From: JAVKDP01 sp040222185
GTDB taxonomy: Bacteria > Bacteroidota > Rhodothermia > Balneolales > Balneolaceae
Assembly (NCBI GenBank): GCA_040222185.1
Contig: JAVKDP010000092.1
Span: 1 to 16,306, forward strand
Reading direction: 5' to 3'
DNA length: 16,306 bases
Below the pieces are notes generated by a model that saw nothing but the letters and a program-made list of their open reading frames with translations, had not been told where the DNA came from and did not search any database. Within the stretch, counting starts at the first letter, position 1. The number at the start of each line of letters is the position of its first letter. Position numbers and translations under genes: made by a program. Of the stretch, positions 1-8,010 are shown in pieces.

Positions 1-2161
1 ACAACTTGGTTTCCCTGAATGGATTGCTCCTTTCGTTACCATTTTGGTGCTTATTGGTTTTCCTTTAGCTCTCATTTTCGCCTGGGCATTTGAGCTTACT
101 CCTGACGGGATTCAAAAATCGAACGAGGTTGAAATAACGGAATCGGTAACGGAGTCTACAGGGAAGAAGTTGAATAAGATTATTATCTCTACATTAGGAA
201 TCTTAGTGATTCTACTTCTATCGGAGCGAATTTTCTTTGCAGAGTCTACCATTTTTGATGCAGATAAACTAAATGTCGAGAGCGCATCCATTGCAGTATT
301 ACCGTTTGTAAATATGAGCGATGATCGATCCAACGAGTATTTCTCGGATGGGCTTTCTGAAGAGTTGTTGAACGCCCTCGCTAAGGTAGAGGATATGAAA
401 GTGGCGGCACGTACATCTTCCTTCAAGTTTAAAGGACAAAACGAAAACCTTAAGCTGATTGGGGATGAACTTGGAGTAAGCCATATATTAGAAGGAAGTG
501 TGAGAAGAGCAGGTAACCAGGTACGTATCACAGCTCAACTGATTAAAGTAGATGATGGATTTCATTTGTGGTCAGAAACCTTTGATCGCGAACTAACCGT
601 AAATAATGTTTTCGCTATCCAGGAAGAAATTTCGCGAACTGTACTAACCGAACTTAAAGTACAATTGCTACCCGAAGAAGCCGAAGCTATGGCTGCTTTA
701 CCTACCCAGGATATTGAAGCATACAATCTTTATCTGGAAGCCACTCAGCTTGAACCCAGTCGAAGGCCTGAGGAGTTGGAACAAGCTATCGAAAAGTACA
801 AGCAAGCCATCGCTATTGATCCTAATTTTGCATTGGCTCATGCTCGTTTAGCGATTGCCTATACCCTATTAGGTGATTATGGAAATATCCAATATGAAGA
901 GATGATCTCGGAGGCACAGTATTATAGCGATCAAACATTTCTTCTGGACCCAAACCTGGGAGAGGGATTCCTTGCCAAAGCCTTTGTGCAAAGCAGGGTC
1001 ATAGCTAAAGATCGCGAGAAAAACGCAGAAGAAACATTGCGTAAAGCGATAGATATACTTCCTAACTCGGCCATGGCATACAATGCGTTACAGATATCGG
1101 TGCGAGACCAAGGTAGAGACGAAGAAGCTGATACCTATTTGCTAAAAGCATTCGAATTAGATCCTCTAAGTTCTCCCATAAGCAGCAATGTAGCTGTATA
1201 CTATCTGAAAGAGAAAAACTTTGATAAGGCGATTGAGATCGCAGATGCGAATATCGCACGCGATCCGGATTTTACAGCTACTTATATGGTAAAATTGGAT
1301 GCCCTTCGGTTGGCCCCAAATGCTCAATTGGTGGAAGCATTTAAGTTTATCTACAATTTGGACAAGTCCAGGCCAGGCGATCTTCGGTTTATGCGATCTG
1401 TAAACCTGGAAGCACGTGACTTAGATTTGCTACCAATTGCAGAGTATAAAATGCTTGAACTACAGCGTACCTTTCCAAATAATTTCGATATTTATTTTAA
1501 TCTGATTTCTACGAATCACTTGTCTGGAAAAAGTGCTGAAAATGTGGAGATACTCACTCAACTAAGACAACGATTCGGTGCTGCATCGCTTCGTCCTAGT
1601 GTAGCTCCCATGGTATTCAGCTACTCTAACCTTCGACAGTATCAGGAAGTTGTGAACGAAATAGAAAGTAATTTTCCTGAAGTCAAAGCTATTTCATTCA
1701 CTGAAGAAGACCTGGGCAAAGATGAGAATGGCAACAATAACATCGAAAACTTAATGCTGTATTATGGTGGAAGCCTAATAAAACTTGGCCGGGTTGAAGA
1801 TGCACAACCATATGTGGACTGGATATGCGAATACTATGGAATCGAAGAGTTGGAAAGTGATTATACCAGCTGGGAAAACGAAAAGCTGGGTGAAGCTCGC
1901 TCTTGTTTCGCTTTGCGGGGAGATGGGGAAGCCGTAGCGGGCTATAGTCGCGAACTATACTTCGTGCGTAGAGCGCGATTAGGCTGGCCAGGGTATTTTG
2001 CTGTAAATATTGGGCATCATCTCGTTGAAGATCACCCGGATGTACAAGCCGTTCAAAAAGAAATTATGGATGACCTCCACCGACAACGCACTGAAGTGAT
2101 TGAATGGCTAAAAACAGAAGGCGAGTGGCGAGAAGAATGGGAAGTAGGAAGTGGAAATTAA
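1..2161 (+). CDS. Membrane-anchored TolB-like/FlgO-like TPR protein, 5'-truncated (first of two tandem paralogs)
   Basis: The reading frame is open from base 2 to the TAA at 2159-2161 (719 codons), so the gene begins outside the window. A TTG at 44 is only an internal codon: residues encoded before it (QLGFPEW) align with RLGLPDW at residues 39-45 of the next gene, so about 38 N-terminal residues with the first membrane helix are missing. What remains is a membrane helix ending in AWAFELTPDG, a polar linker, another helix ending in SERIFFAES, a TolB-like/FlgO-like domain (SIAVLPFVNMSDD, EYFSDGLSEELLNALA, ILEGSVRRAGNQVRITAQL, GFHLWSETFDREL), then TPR-like helical repeats (for example AIEKYKQAIAIDPNFALAHARLA). 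This layout fits the COG5616-type integral membrane TolB-like family. By the positive-inside rule the large C-terminal part should lie in the periplasm. The molecular role is unknown; TPRs suggest protein binding. The gene ends in EGEWREEWEVG, nearly identical in its paralog. Confidence 0.88.
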   Translation, partial: QLGFPEWIAPFVTILVLIGFPLALIFAWAFELTPDGIQKSNEVEITESVTESTGKKLNKIIISTLGILVILLLSERIFFAESTIFDADKLNVESASIAVLPFVNMSDDRSNEYFSDGLSEELLNALAKVEDMKVAARTSSFKFKGQNENLKLIGDELGVSHILEGSVRRAGNQVRITAQLIKVDDGFHLWSETFDRELTVNNVFAIQEEISRTVLTELKVQLLPEEAEAMAALPTQDIEAYNLYLEATQLEPSRRPEELEQAIEKYKQAIAIDPNFALAHARLAIAYTLLGDYGNIQYEEMISEAQYYSDQTFLLDPNLGEGFLAKAFVQSRVIAKDREKNAEETLRKAIDILPNSAMAYNALQISVRDQGRDEEADTYLLKAFELDPLSSPISSNVAVYYLKEKNFDKAIEIADANIARDPDFTATYMVKLDALRLAPNAQLVEAFKFIYNLDKSRPGDLRFMRSVNLEARDLDLLPIAEYKMLELQRTFPNNFDIYFNLISTNHLSGKSAENVEILTQLRQRFGAASLRPSVAPMVFSYSNLRQYQEVVNEIESNFPEVKAISFTEEDLGKDENGNNNIENLMLYYGGSLIKLGRVEDAQPYVDWICEYYGIEELESDYTSWENEKLGEARSCFALRGDGEAVAGYSRELYFVRRARLGWPGYFAVNIGHHLVEDHPDVQAVQKEIMDDLHRQRTEVIEWLKTEGEWREEWEVGSGN

Positions 2162-2223
2162 AAATTAAAGATTATGGATTTTGAATAGGGTGAATCCCAA
2201 TTCAAAATCCATAATCCAAAATT
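2162..2223. repeat. Long perfect hairpin after the first TPR paralog (copy 1)
   Basis: Arms 2170-2186 and 2200-2216 are perfect reverse complements (17 bp; left arm GATTATGGATTTTGAAT). Past one A/A mismatch the stem can continue with GGG (2188-2190) pairing CCC (2196-2198). It lies 8 bases after the stop codon. There is no T-run directly after the stem on the + strand, so it is not a textbook intrinsic terminator, though it could act as a 3' end or RNA-stability element. A related hairpin with the same flanks follows the next gene. Confidence 0.85.
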
Positions 2224-2240
2224 GTTAGAGTGACTTTAAC

Positions 2241-2245
2241 AGGAG
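2241..2245 (+). promoter_or_regulatory. Strong ribosome binding site for the second TPR paralog
   Basis: AGGAG lies 7 bases before the ATG at 2253. It is one of the few canonical Shine-Dalgarno sequences in the window and fixes the start, which also gives the typical family N-terminus (MNFGKFVEELKRRNVFKVA). Confidence 0.75.
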
Positions 2246-2252
2246 ATATAAT

Positions 2253-4487
2253 ATGAATTTCGGAAAGTTTGTAGAGGAGCTGAAACGACGAAACGTCTTC
2301 AAAGTGGCCACGGCATATGCCATAGCAGGCTGGATTATCATTCAGGTTACCGATACTGTTTTTCCAAGGCTGGGCCTTCCCGATTGGACGATAACGCTTA
2401 TTATCATAATGGTACTCATCGGGCTTCCTATTTCGCTGATTGTAGCCTGGGCATTTGAACTAACCCCGGATGGTTTACAAAAATCCGATGAAGTAGATAT
2501 CGCGGAGTCAGTTACAACATCTACAGGGAAAAAACTGAACGGTATTATCATTGCTTCCTTAGGTGTATTGGTTGTATTATTATTATCAGAACGGATATTC
2601 TTTGCAGAATCAACGTTGCTGGATCGTGATACTCTGAATGTTGAAAATGCGTCTATTGCCGTACTTCCTTTTGTAAATATGAGTGATGATCAAAGCAATG
2701 AATATTTCAGCGATGGTCTTTCCGAAGAGTTGTTGAATGGTTTGGCAAAGTTGGAAGGCTTGCAGGTTGCAGGCCGGACTTCTTCTTTTCAATATAAAGG
2801 GTCTAACCCTGATTTAAGGGATGTAGGAACGGCTCTGGGAGTTAAACATATCCTGGAAGGTAGCGTTCGTAAGGCAGGAAATCGTGTTCGTGTTACTGCT
2901 CAGTTAATCCAGGCAGAAGATGGGTTTCATTTATGGAGTGAAACTTATGATCGTGAGCTTTCAGCTACAGAAGTTTTCGATATCCAGGAAGAGATCACAA
3001 GGAAAGTGGTTGTAGAGTTAAAAGTTCGCCTTCTTCCGGAAGAGGAAGAAAATATTGCATTGGTACTCACCCAGGATATTGAAGCTTATAATGCCTATTT
3101 AGAAGCTAACCAGTTATTAACTACCCGACAGGCAGATGATATTGAGCTTGCCATAGATAGGTTTAAAGAAGCTATTCGAATAGATCCAACTTTTGCAAAA
3201 GCGCACTCGCGGCTGGCATTTGCATACTACTTATTATGGAGTAATGGCAATTTTCCAATCGAAGAAGCTAAAGAATTAGTACGCGATTATGGCGAGAAAG
3301 CCCTGTTTTTAGATGGAAATGATGGAGATGCCTATCGTGCACTTGGTAGTTATTATACTAGTTTTGAGGTGGATTACGAGAAAGCAGAAAATGCATTACT
3401 AAGAGCTTCTGAGTTGATGCCTAATAATGCGATGGCTAAAAATTCTTTAGTTGTACTTTACGGAACTACGGGGGAATTTGTAAAAAGAGATTCCCTGATC
3501 CAGGTGGCTTATAAAATTGATCCACTCAATAATGTGCTCTCAAGCAATTATTCAGGTTACCTTGTGAGAGAAGAACGTTGGGAAGAAGCATTGGATATTT
3601 TAAATGCCATTATTGAAAGAGCACCCAGCTATAGCCCGGCTTATAACAGAATTGCAGGCATACAATCTAGCCCACCATATGGAAATCTGGACATTGCTTT
3701 TCAGTATATCTTTGAGGCTTATAAAGCCAACCGGGACGATATAAATTTTATTGCTGCTCTATATGGCTATTCAATGGACCTGGATGCTCCACAACTCGCT
3801 GATTTTTTTAGTAATCAATGGCTGGGACTTTATCCGGATAACCTTGCATCTCAAAGTTTGAGACTTAATCTTGCACTCAATAAACAAGACTACCAAACAG
3901 CATATGATATACTTCAAGAATTAAAGCAAAGAGGAAGTGATTTAGAAGAAGTATACCATCAACCGGAATCTAATCTTTTATTTCGGTTGGGTGAGTTGGA
4001 TCAAGCTATTGAGCTTCTGGAAAAGTACAATCCTGATTTATTAACTCCTGAATACACTTATACAGAACAGGATATAGGTACGGCCTTCCAGTATGCCGCG
4101 TATGTTCGTGAAGCAGGAAGATTAGATGATTTAGACTTCCTTGTTTCCAGGATTTGTGAGTTTTCGGAAGCTGATGCTGCTCAAAAGAGAGATGAAGGTA
4201 AAGAAATAGCAGCCTTTTTCTCATCTATTAATTGTGATGTGTTTAGTGACAATCCCCAGCCAATCATTGATGCAATAGATCACATGTATTTTGAATTAGG
4301 CACAAAAACAGGTTGGCCAAGTTTCACAACTACTAACGATTTCTTGTTCAAAGAAATGATTGAAGATGAAGGGTTCGTAGCATTGTTTGACCGGATTTAT
4401 GCGGATCTGGGAATTATGAGAAATAATGTATTCCAGTATCTGAAAGATGAAGGCGAGTGGAAAGAAGAATGGGAAGTAGGAAATTAA
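2253..4487 (+). CDS. Membrane-anchored TolB-like/FlgO-like TPR protein (second tandem paralog)
   Basis: The complete 744-residue protein shows the family layout. A short basic N-terminus (ELKRRNVFK) precedes helix 1 (about 17-35); helix 2 (about 46-66) ends in AWAFELTPDGLQ; a polar linker (about 67-96) leads to helix 3 (about 97-115). A TolB-like/FlgO-like domain spans about 134-232 (SIAVLPFVNMSDDQSNEYFS, LEGSVRKAGNRVRVTAQL, GFHLWSETYDREL), then a helix (VFDIQEEITRKVVVELKV) and TPR-like repeats from about 290 (AIDRFKEAIRIDPTFAKAHS). The basic N-terminus and three helices predict a cytoplasmic N-terminus and a periplasmic C-terminal part. The match to the upstream gene is close through the membrane and TolB-like parts, much weaker in the TPR half, and strong again in the last residues (EGEWKEEWEVG). 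Some relatives carry this module on cyclase or DNA-binding domains; neither is present here. Partner and function are unknown. Confidence 0.92.
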   Translation: MNFGKFVEELKRRNVFKVATAYAIAGWIIIQVTDTVFPRLGLPDWTITLIIIMVLIGLPISLIVAWAFELTPDGLQKSDEVDIAESVTTSTGKKLNGIIIASLGVLVVLLLSERIFFAESTLLDRDTLNVENASIAVLPFVNMSDDQSNEYFSDGLSEELLNGLAKLEGLQVAGRTSSFQYKGSNPDLRDVGTALGVKHILEGSVRKAGNRVRVTAQLIQAEDGFHLWSETYDRELSATEVFDIQEEITRKVVVELKVRLLPEEEENIALVLTQDIEAYNAYLEANQLLTTRQADDIELAIDRFKEAIRIDPTFAKAHSRLAFAYYLLWSNGNFPIEEAKELVRDYGEKALFLDGNDGDAYRALGSYYTSFEVDYEKAENALLRASELMPNNAMAKNSLVVLYGTTGEFVKRDSLIQVAYKIDPLNNVLSSNYSGYLVREERWEEALDILNAIIERAPSYSPAYNRIAGIQSSPPYGNLDIAFQYIFEAYKANRDDINFIAALYGYSMDLDAPQLADFFSNQWLGLYPDNLASQSLRLNLALNKQDYQTAYDILQELKQRGSDLEEVYHQPESNLLFRLGELDQAIELLEKYNPDLLTPEYTYTEQDIGTAFQYAAYVREAGRLDDLDFLVSRICEFSEADAAQKRDEGKEIAAFFSSINCDVFSDNPQPIIDAIDHMYFELGTKTGWPSFTTTNDFLFKEMIEDEGFVALFDRIYADLGIMRNNVFQYLKDEGEWKEEWEVGN

Positions 4488-4549
4488 AAATTGAAGATTA
4501 AGAATTATGAATTGGATTCAGTCAATTCATAATTCTTAATCCAAATTGG
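4488..4549. repeat. Long perfect hairpin after the second TPR paralog (copy 2)
   Basis: Arms 4496-4514 and 4523-4541 are perfect reverse complements (19 bp; left arm GATTAAGAATTATGAATTG) with an 8-base loop, 8 bases after the stop codon. Flanks match copy 1: an AAATTAAAAATT-type stretch across the stop codon on the left and CCAAA-ATT-like sequence on the right. Compared with copy 1, three stem pairs differ and each change is matched on the other arm (2175/2211 T-A versus 4501/4536 A-T; 2177/2209 G-C versus 4503/4534 A-T; 2181/2205 T-A versus 4507/4530 A-T). No T-run follows directly on the + strand. Confidence 0.85.
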
Positions 4550-4591
4550 GTACAGATAGGTAAATAAAGTCAGGCAGCAATAGAGTTCGGT

Positions 4592-4906
4592 ATGTATACA
4601 TTAAAAAAGCTTAGGCGCATATACATGATCAAGGTAGTCGTAATATTTACGATTGCTACGTTCCTGATAAACCAGGGAGTGGAAGCATTGGTAGTTGCTG
4701 AGATTGTTCCGGTATGGTCGCTTCGGTTTTCATTAGTCGCCACAGTTTTAACCTTCCCACTAGTAATGTATGTAGCATACCTGGTTATCTATAAAGAAGA
4801 TGAAACTAAAGAAACATTTGAAGATCAGGTACTTAATTTCTGGTTGCTCATCTTTTCTATACTCGTTTTAGGTTACGCCATCATTGAACGCTTTTTTTCT
4901 CATTAA
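4592..4906 (+). CDS. Small three-helix membrane protein resembling the N-terminal membrane module of the TPR paralogs
   Basis: The 104-residue protein has three hydrophobic segments: about 12-34, 43-67 and 83-99. It has no signal peptide and no soluble domain. By eye it follows the N-terminal module of the two preceding genes. KKLRRIYMIKV matches ELKRRNVFKV before helix 1; VPVWSLRFSLV matches LPDWTITLIII at the start of helix 2; a shorter charged linker (KEDETKETFED) replaces the longer linker; and ILVLGYAIIERFFSH matches VLVVLLLSERIFFAES at the end of helix 3. It stops where the TolB-like domain would begin. No good ribosome binding site precedes 4592; an in-frame ATG at 4625 is possible but would remove the basic KKLRR segment that has a counterpart in the paralogs. 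Position right after the paralogs suggests a shared origin or a membrane partner. Function is unknown. Confidence 0.75.
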   Translation: MYTLKKLRRIYMIKVVVIFTIATFLINQGVEALVVAEIVPVWSLRFSLVATVLTFPLVMYVAYLVIYKEDETKETFEDQVLNFWLLIFSILVLGYAIIERFFSH

Positions 4907-5000
4907 CTATGCTTCGCTTTGTTTGAAAGAAATGATTTAGAAGGAGAGAACGAACTGATATCAATGAATACAAATACTAACTAAACAAACTAACCCTCTG

Positions 5001-6281
5001 ATGAAAAAAATTGCTGTTACACTGTTACTGATTTTTGGAGCCTTTAATCTTTATGCACAAACCACTCTTATTAAGGCGAAGGGTTATGTGAATGTTGAAA
5101 CAGGTGAGCTGATTACCCCTGCAAACATTGTTATCGAAGGAAACATCATTACTGCGATCAACCCACGATCCATTCCCGAAGATATCGAGGTAGTAGATCT
5201 TGGGGATCAAATCTTACTACCCGGGTTTATGGATATGCACGTACATCTGGATTTAGATTTTGGGCCAAATGCATTTCAGGTTGTAGTAACCGAAAGTGGA
5301 AGTAAGGGAGCTCTTAGAGGAGCAAAAAATGCTGAGATCACTCTTATGGCAGGTTTTACAACAGTTCGAAACCTGGGACAAATCCATTATACCAACGAAT
5401 TATTGGATGTAGCGCTATCAGAGGCCATAAATGAGGGTTGGATTACAGGGCCAAGAATAATACCGGCTGGACATATGATTACTATTTTGGGTGGTCATGG
5501 CGATCTTTCTATGGGGCAGGGTTTAGCAGAAAATATACTTGATCTCGGGCCAGAAACCGGAGTCATAAATGGAGTGAATGAGGCAATTCATGCAACGCGA
5601 TATCAAATCAAGCATGGTGCAAAAGTAATTAAAATTCATGCAACGGCGGGTGTATTATCTACCGAAGAGTCGGTTGGTGCGCAACAGTTGAGTAATGAAG
5701 AAATGGAAGCCATTATTGAAGAAGCGGAAAGACATCATATACCTGTGGGAGCTCATGCGCATGGTTACGAAGGTATAAAAAATGCCATTAGAGCCGGGGT
5801 ATCATCTATTGAACACGGAAGTATGTTAGATGATGAAGCCATTCAAATGATGATAGATAATAATGTATTTCTAGTGCCAACTACCGGGTTGGCGGATCTC
5901 ATAAACTTTGATATGCTGCCAGCACAAAACAAAGCCAAAGCAGAGTATGTATTACCAATAGCAAAGCAATCACTTTCAAACGCTATCGATGCTGGTGTTA
6001 AAGTGGCCTTGGGTTCTGATGCGCCAGTTCTCCCTCATGGAAGGAATGCCTATGAAATTTTAGCCATGGTAGATCGGGGAATGTCTTCAGCTGAAGCATT
6101 AAGGTCTGCAACAATGCTTCCTGCGGAGTTAATTCAAATGGAAGGATCTTTGGGACAAATCAAGGTGGGTATGTTCGCTGACATTATTGGCGTAAATGAG
6201 AACCCCCTTGAGGCAATCCAAACGGTCGAAAAAGTCACTTTTGTGATGAAAGATGGAATTGTTTACAAAATAGGAGACTAG
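5001..6281 (+). CDS. Secreted metal-dependent amidohydrolase (prolidase/imidazolonepropionase-like)
   Basis: This 426-residue protein opens with a signal peptide (MKKIAVTLLLIFGAFNLYA, likely cut before Q20), so it should act in the periplasm or outside the cell. A typical amidohydrolase beta sandwich (VNVETGELITPANIVIEGN) leads into the metal centre: HVH at 80-82, K211 in VIKIHATAG (candidate bridging carboxylysine), H252 in GAHAHG, H272 in IEHGS and D340 in GSDAP. The ILGGHGD segment is common in the COG1228-type group that includes Xaa-Pro and related dipeptidases, so hydrolysis of a dipeptide or another cyclic or linear amide is the best guess. The exact substrate cannot be read from sequence. 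All expected metal ligands are present, so the enzyme looks intact. No Shine-Dalgarno precedes the ATG; the start is supported by the well-formed signal peptide. The next gene begins 9 bases after its stop, suggesting one transcript. Confidence 0.9.
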   Translation: MKKIAVTLLLIFGAFNLYAQTTLIKAKGYVNVETGELITPANIVIEGNIITAINPRSIPEDIEVVDLGDQILLPGFMDMHVHLDLDFGPNAFQVVVTESGSKGALRGAKNAEITLMAGFTTVRNLGQIHYTNELLDVALSEAINEGWITGPRIIPAGHMITILGGHGDLSMGQGLAENILDLGPETGVINGVNEAIHATRYQIKHGAKVIKIHATAGVLSTEESVGAQQLSNEEMEAIIEEAERHHIPVGAHAHGYEGIKNAIRAGVSSIEHGSMLDDEAIQMMIDNNVFLVPTTGLADLINFDMLPAQNKAKAEYVLPIAKQSLSNAIDAGVKVALGSDAPVLPHGRNAYEILAMVDRGMSSAEALRSATMLPAELIQMEGSLGQIKVGMFADIIGVNENPLEAIQTVEKVTFVMKDGIVYKIGD

Positions 6282-6290
6282 TAGTAACCG

Positions 6291-7058
6291 ATGCTTCGCT
6301 TCTTCCGCCAAATCCGAAAAAAACTTGTTACCAAAGACACACTGAATAGCTATGCATTATATGCGATCGGAGAAATTTTACTAGTCGTGGTTGGAATCCT
6401 GATTGCTTTGCAGGTAAATAACTGGAACGAAGAGCGAACCATGATCCAATTAAAGGATCAGATACTTCAGGATATAATTTCAGATTTGCAAGCAGATACT
6501 TCGCAAATAAAAGTACTAAGACGCAATATGGAACTAAGGGACGGAAATTCGGAGTATTTGCTTGGTTTCCTTACTGGAAAATTTGAAAATGCGGAGGAAG
6601 CCCGATTGGTAAAGGCTTTTTTAGAAGCGAATAATCTGGTTGGTTTCACAGCAATAACTACATCATATAATCTTTTGGTTGAACGTGGTGCATTCAATCA
6701 TATCAAGAGTAGAACTCTAAAAGAAGCGCTTATCGATTATTACGAGTTTGATACATTTGAAAAAGAAGTTCAAAGTCAGAAGTTTGCATATACAAGTAAT
6801 TACGGAGAGGCGCGTTTCGATCATATGCCTTCCGGTTTATTAAGAGAAAATCTACAGAATCGATTAAATGTGTATCCAACAGGTAATGATGTAACCAAAA
6901 CAGCTAGTATTAACTGGGAACTAGTAAAAAATGACAAGAACTACATGAAATCACTAAACCAGGTACAGGCAATGGTGATAGCTTATATGTACGATTTTAA
7001 TAGGTACAATATGGCACAAGCTGAACTATTCCGCTTGATTGAGGAGGAGTTGAACTAA
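6291..7058 (+). CDS. DUF6090-type single-pass membrane protein
   Basis: The 255-residue protein begins with a basic amphipathic stretch (MLRFFRQIRKKLVTKD), then a conserved segment and membrane helix (SYALYAIGEILLVVVGILIA, about 21-40) ending in LQVNNWNEE. This N-terminus is the hallmark of DUF6090, a family abundant in Bacteroidota and without an assigned function. The rest (about 50-255) is charged, largely alpha-helical and presumably periplasmic. The start at 6291 places the conserved MLRFF exactly at the N-terminus although no Shine-Dalgarno is visible. It follows the amidohydrolase gene by 9 bases and is probably cotranscribed with it. It faces the NHL protein gene end to end with only 12 bases between the two stop codons. 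A link to the hydrolase is only suggested by position. Confidence 0.85.
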   Translation: MLRFFRQIRKKLVTKDTLNSYALYAIGEILLVVVGILIALQVNNWNEERTMIQLKDQILQDIISDLQADTSQIKVLRRNMELRDGNSEYLLGFLTGKFENAEEARLVKAFLEANNLVGFTAITTSYNLLVERGAFNHIKSRTLKEALIDYYEFDTFEKEVQSQKFAYTSNYGEARFDHMPSGLLRENLQNRLNVYPTGNDVTKTASINWELVKNDKNYMKSLNQVQAMVIAYMYDFNRYNMAQAELFRLIEEELN

Positions 7059-7070
7059 CACTTTGCTTCT

Positions 7071-7994
7071 TCAATTCAAGTGAATCCTTCTCACTAACAT
7101 TGGGCTGAGCAAAACACCGGTACTGGAAGTCCCGGCAACTTCATTTACATATAGTATTTTCCCATCCGGGCTCACTCCGATGTCATTCGGGAAAAAGAAG
7201 GAAGCTTCTAAAGCCGGGCCATCTTTATGACCTGGTTCGCCCGTACCAGCCAGTAATTCAACTTCTCCTGTCAGGGAAACCGTATAAACCTGGTGAGCAC
7301 CACGCCCAACCACATAGAGCAACTGGTTATGATAAATCAGGTGTCCGTTATTGTTGCCTGGTACAGTAGCTAACTTTGTTACTTGAGCATCAGGGGTAAT
7401 TTTCAGTACCGAACCATCAGAAAAGTTGGCTACAAATAAATTTCCTTCCTCATCAAAAACGATACCGTTTGGGCAATTCAACAGGTCGCTTTCCGCAAAA
7501 AGGGTAGAGGTGCCATCCTGAGTTACTTTACGAATGGTATTATTTCCACAATTGGCAATATAGAGATTGTCATCAGCATCCAATTCAATTCCAACTGGAA
7601 GTACAATACCCTCTTTAGTAAGTATACTTGTTTCTCCTTCAGGCGTAATTCGACTTATATAATTTGCCATAATATTCGATTGGTACAGGTTCCCTTTTGA
7701 ATCAAACCCGTTTCCAGAAGCTCCTTTTAGATCACTGGCAAAAACCGAAGCCTCACCACCTGGTGTAATCTTAAAGACTTTAGTTCCTAGTATTCCTTTA
7801 CCGTTCAGGTTTTGGCCAAAGTCAGCCACGTAAATATTACCATCCTTATCAATAGAGATGCCACCTGTCCCACCATCCAGTTCAGTAGAAAAAGTATCTA
7901 CGGTAATATTGCTAATTGGTGCTTTAGGGTCAGAGTTGGGCTCAAGAGCAAGTGTAATAAAGCCCAGAAGTAATACTGAGAATAGAGTTTTCAT
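7071..7994 (-). CDS. Exported NHL-repeat beta-propeller protein (SMP-30/gluconolactonase-like fold)
   Basis: The 307-residue protein has a hydrophobic N-terminus (MKTLFSVLLLGFITLAL) that looks like a signal peptide, without a lipobox cysteine. Six propeller-type strands repeat through the protein: GGISIDKDGNIYVAD (about 44-58), GNGFDSKGNLYQSN (93-106), PVGIELDADDNLYIAN (133-148), PNGIVFDEEGNLFVAN (175-190), NGHLIYHNQLLYVVG (216-230) and PNDIGVSPDGKILYVNE (269-285). Between them lie VFKITPGGEASVF-like turns, as in NHL/SMP-30 propellers. Such proteins may be lactonases or simply binding scaffolds; I cannot identify a catalytic metal site with confidence, so no reaction is assigned. It lies downstream of the permease gene on the same strand, but a 77-base gap with a candidate promoter suggests separate transcription. 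No clear Shine-Dalgarno precedes the ATG. Confidence 0.85.
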   Translation of the reverse strand: MKTLFSVLLLGFITLALEPNSDPKAPISNITVDTFSTELDGGTGGISIDKDGNIYVADFGQNLNGKGILGTKVFKITPGGEASVFASDLKGASGNGFDSKGNLYQSNIMANYISRITPEGETSILTKEGIVLPVGIELDADDNLYIANCGNNTIRKVTQDGTSTLFAESDLLNCPNGIVFDEEGNLFVANFSDGSVLKITPDAQVTKLATVPGNNNGHLIYHNQLLYVVGRGAHQVYTVSLTGEVELLAGTGEPGHKDGPALEASFFFPNDIGVSPDGKILYVNEVAGTSSTGVLLSPMLVRRIHLN

Positions 7995-8010
7995 AATCGA
8001 ATAATATGGG

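Noticed and set aside
44..46. TTG as the start of the first TPR gene
   Set aside because: The frame stays open to base 2 and the residues before the TTG match the conserved segment before helix 2 of the paralog, so the true start lies outside the window.
112..531. 139-codon open frame on the - strand within the first TPR gene
   Set aside because: Antisense shadow of the conserved TolB-like coding region; its serine- and leucine-rich translation has no family features.
4909..4926. ATGCTTCGCTT after the small three-helix gene repeats the first 11 bases of the DUF6090 gene at 6291, encoding MLRFV then stop
   Set aside because: Looks like a remnant gene start, but 11 bases are too few and no further DUF6090-like sequence follows, so chance is the simplest reading.
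4941..4984. AAGGAG followed by a six-codon ORF (MNTNTN) before the amidohydrolase gene, resembling a leader peptide
   Set aside because: The spacing from AAGGAG to the ATG is about 17 bases, no hairpins for attenuation are visible, and nothing in the peptide suggests a sensor.
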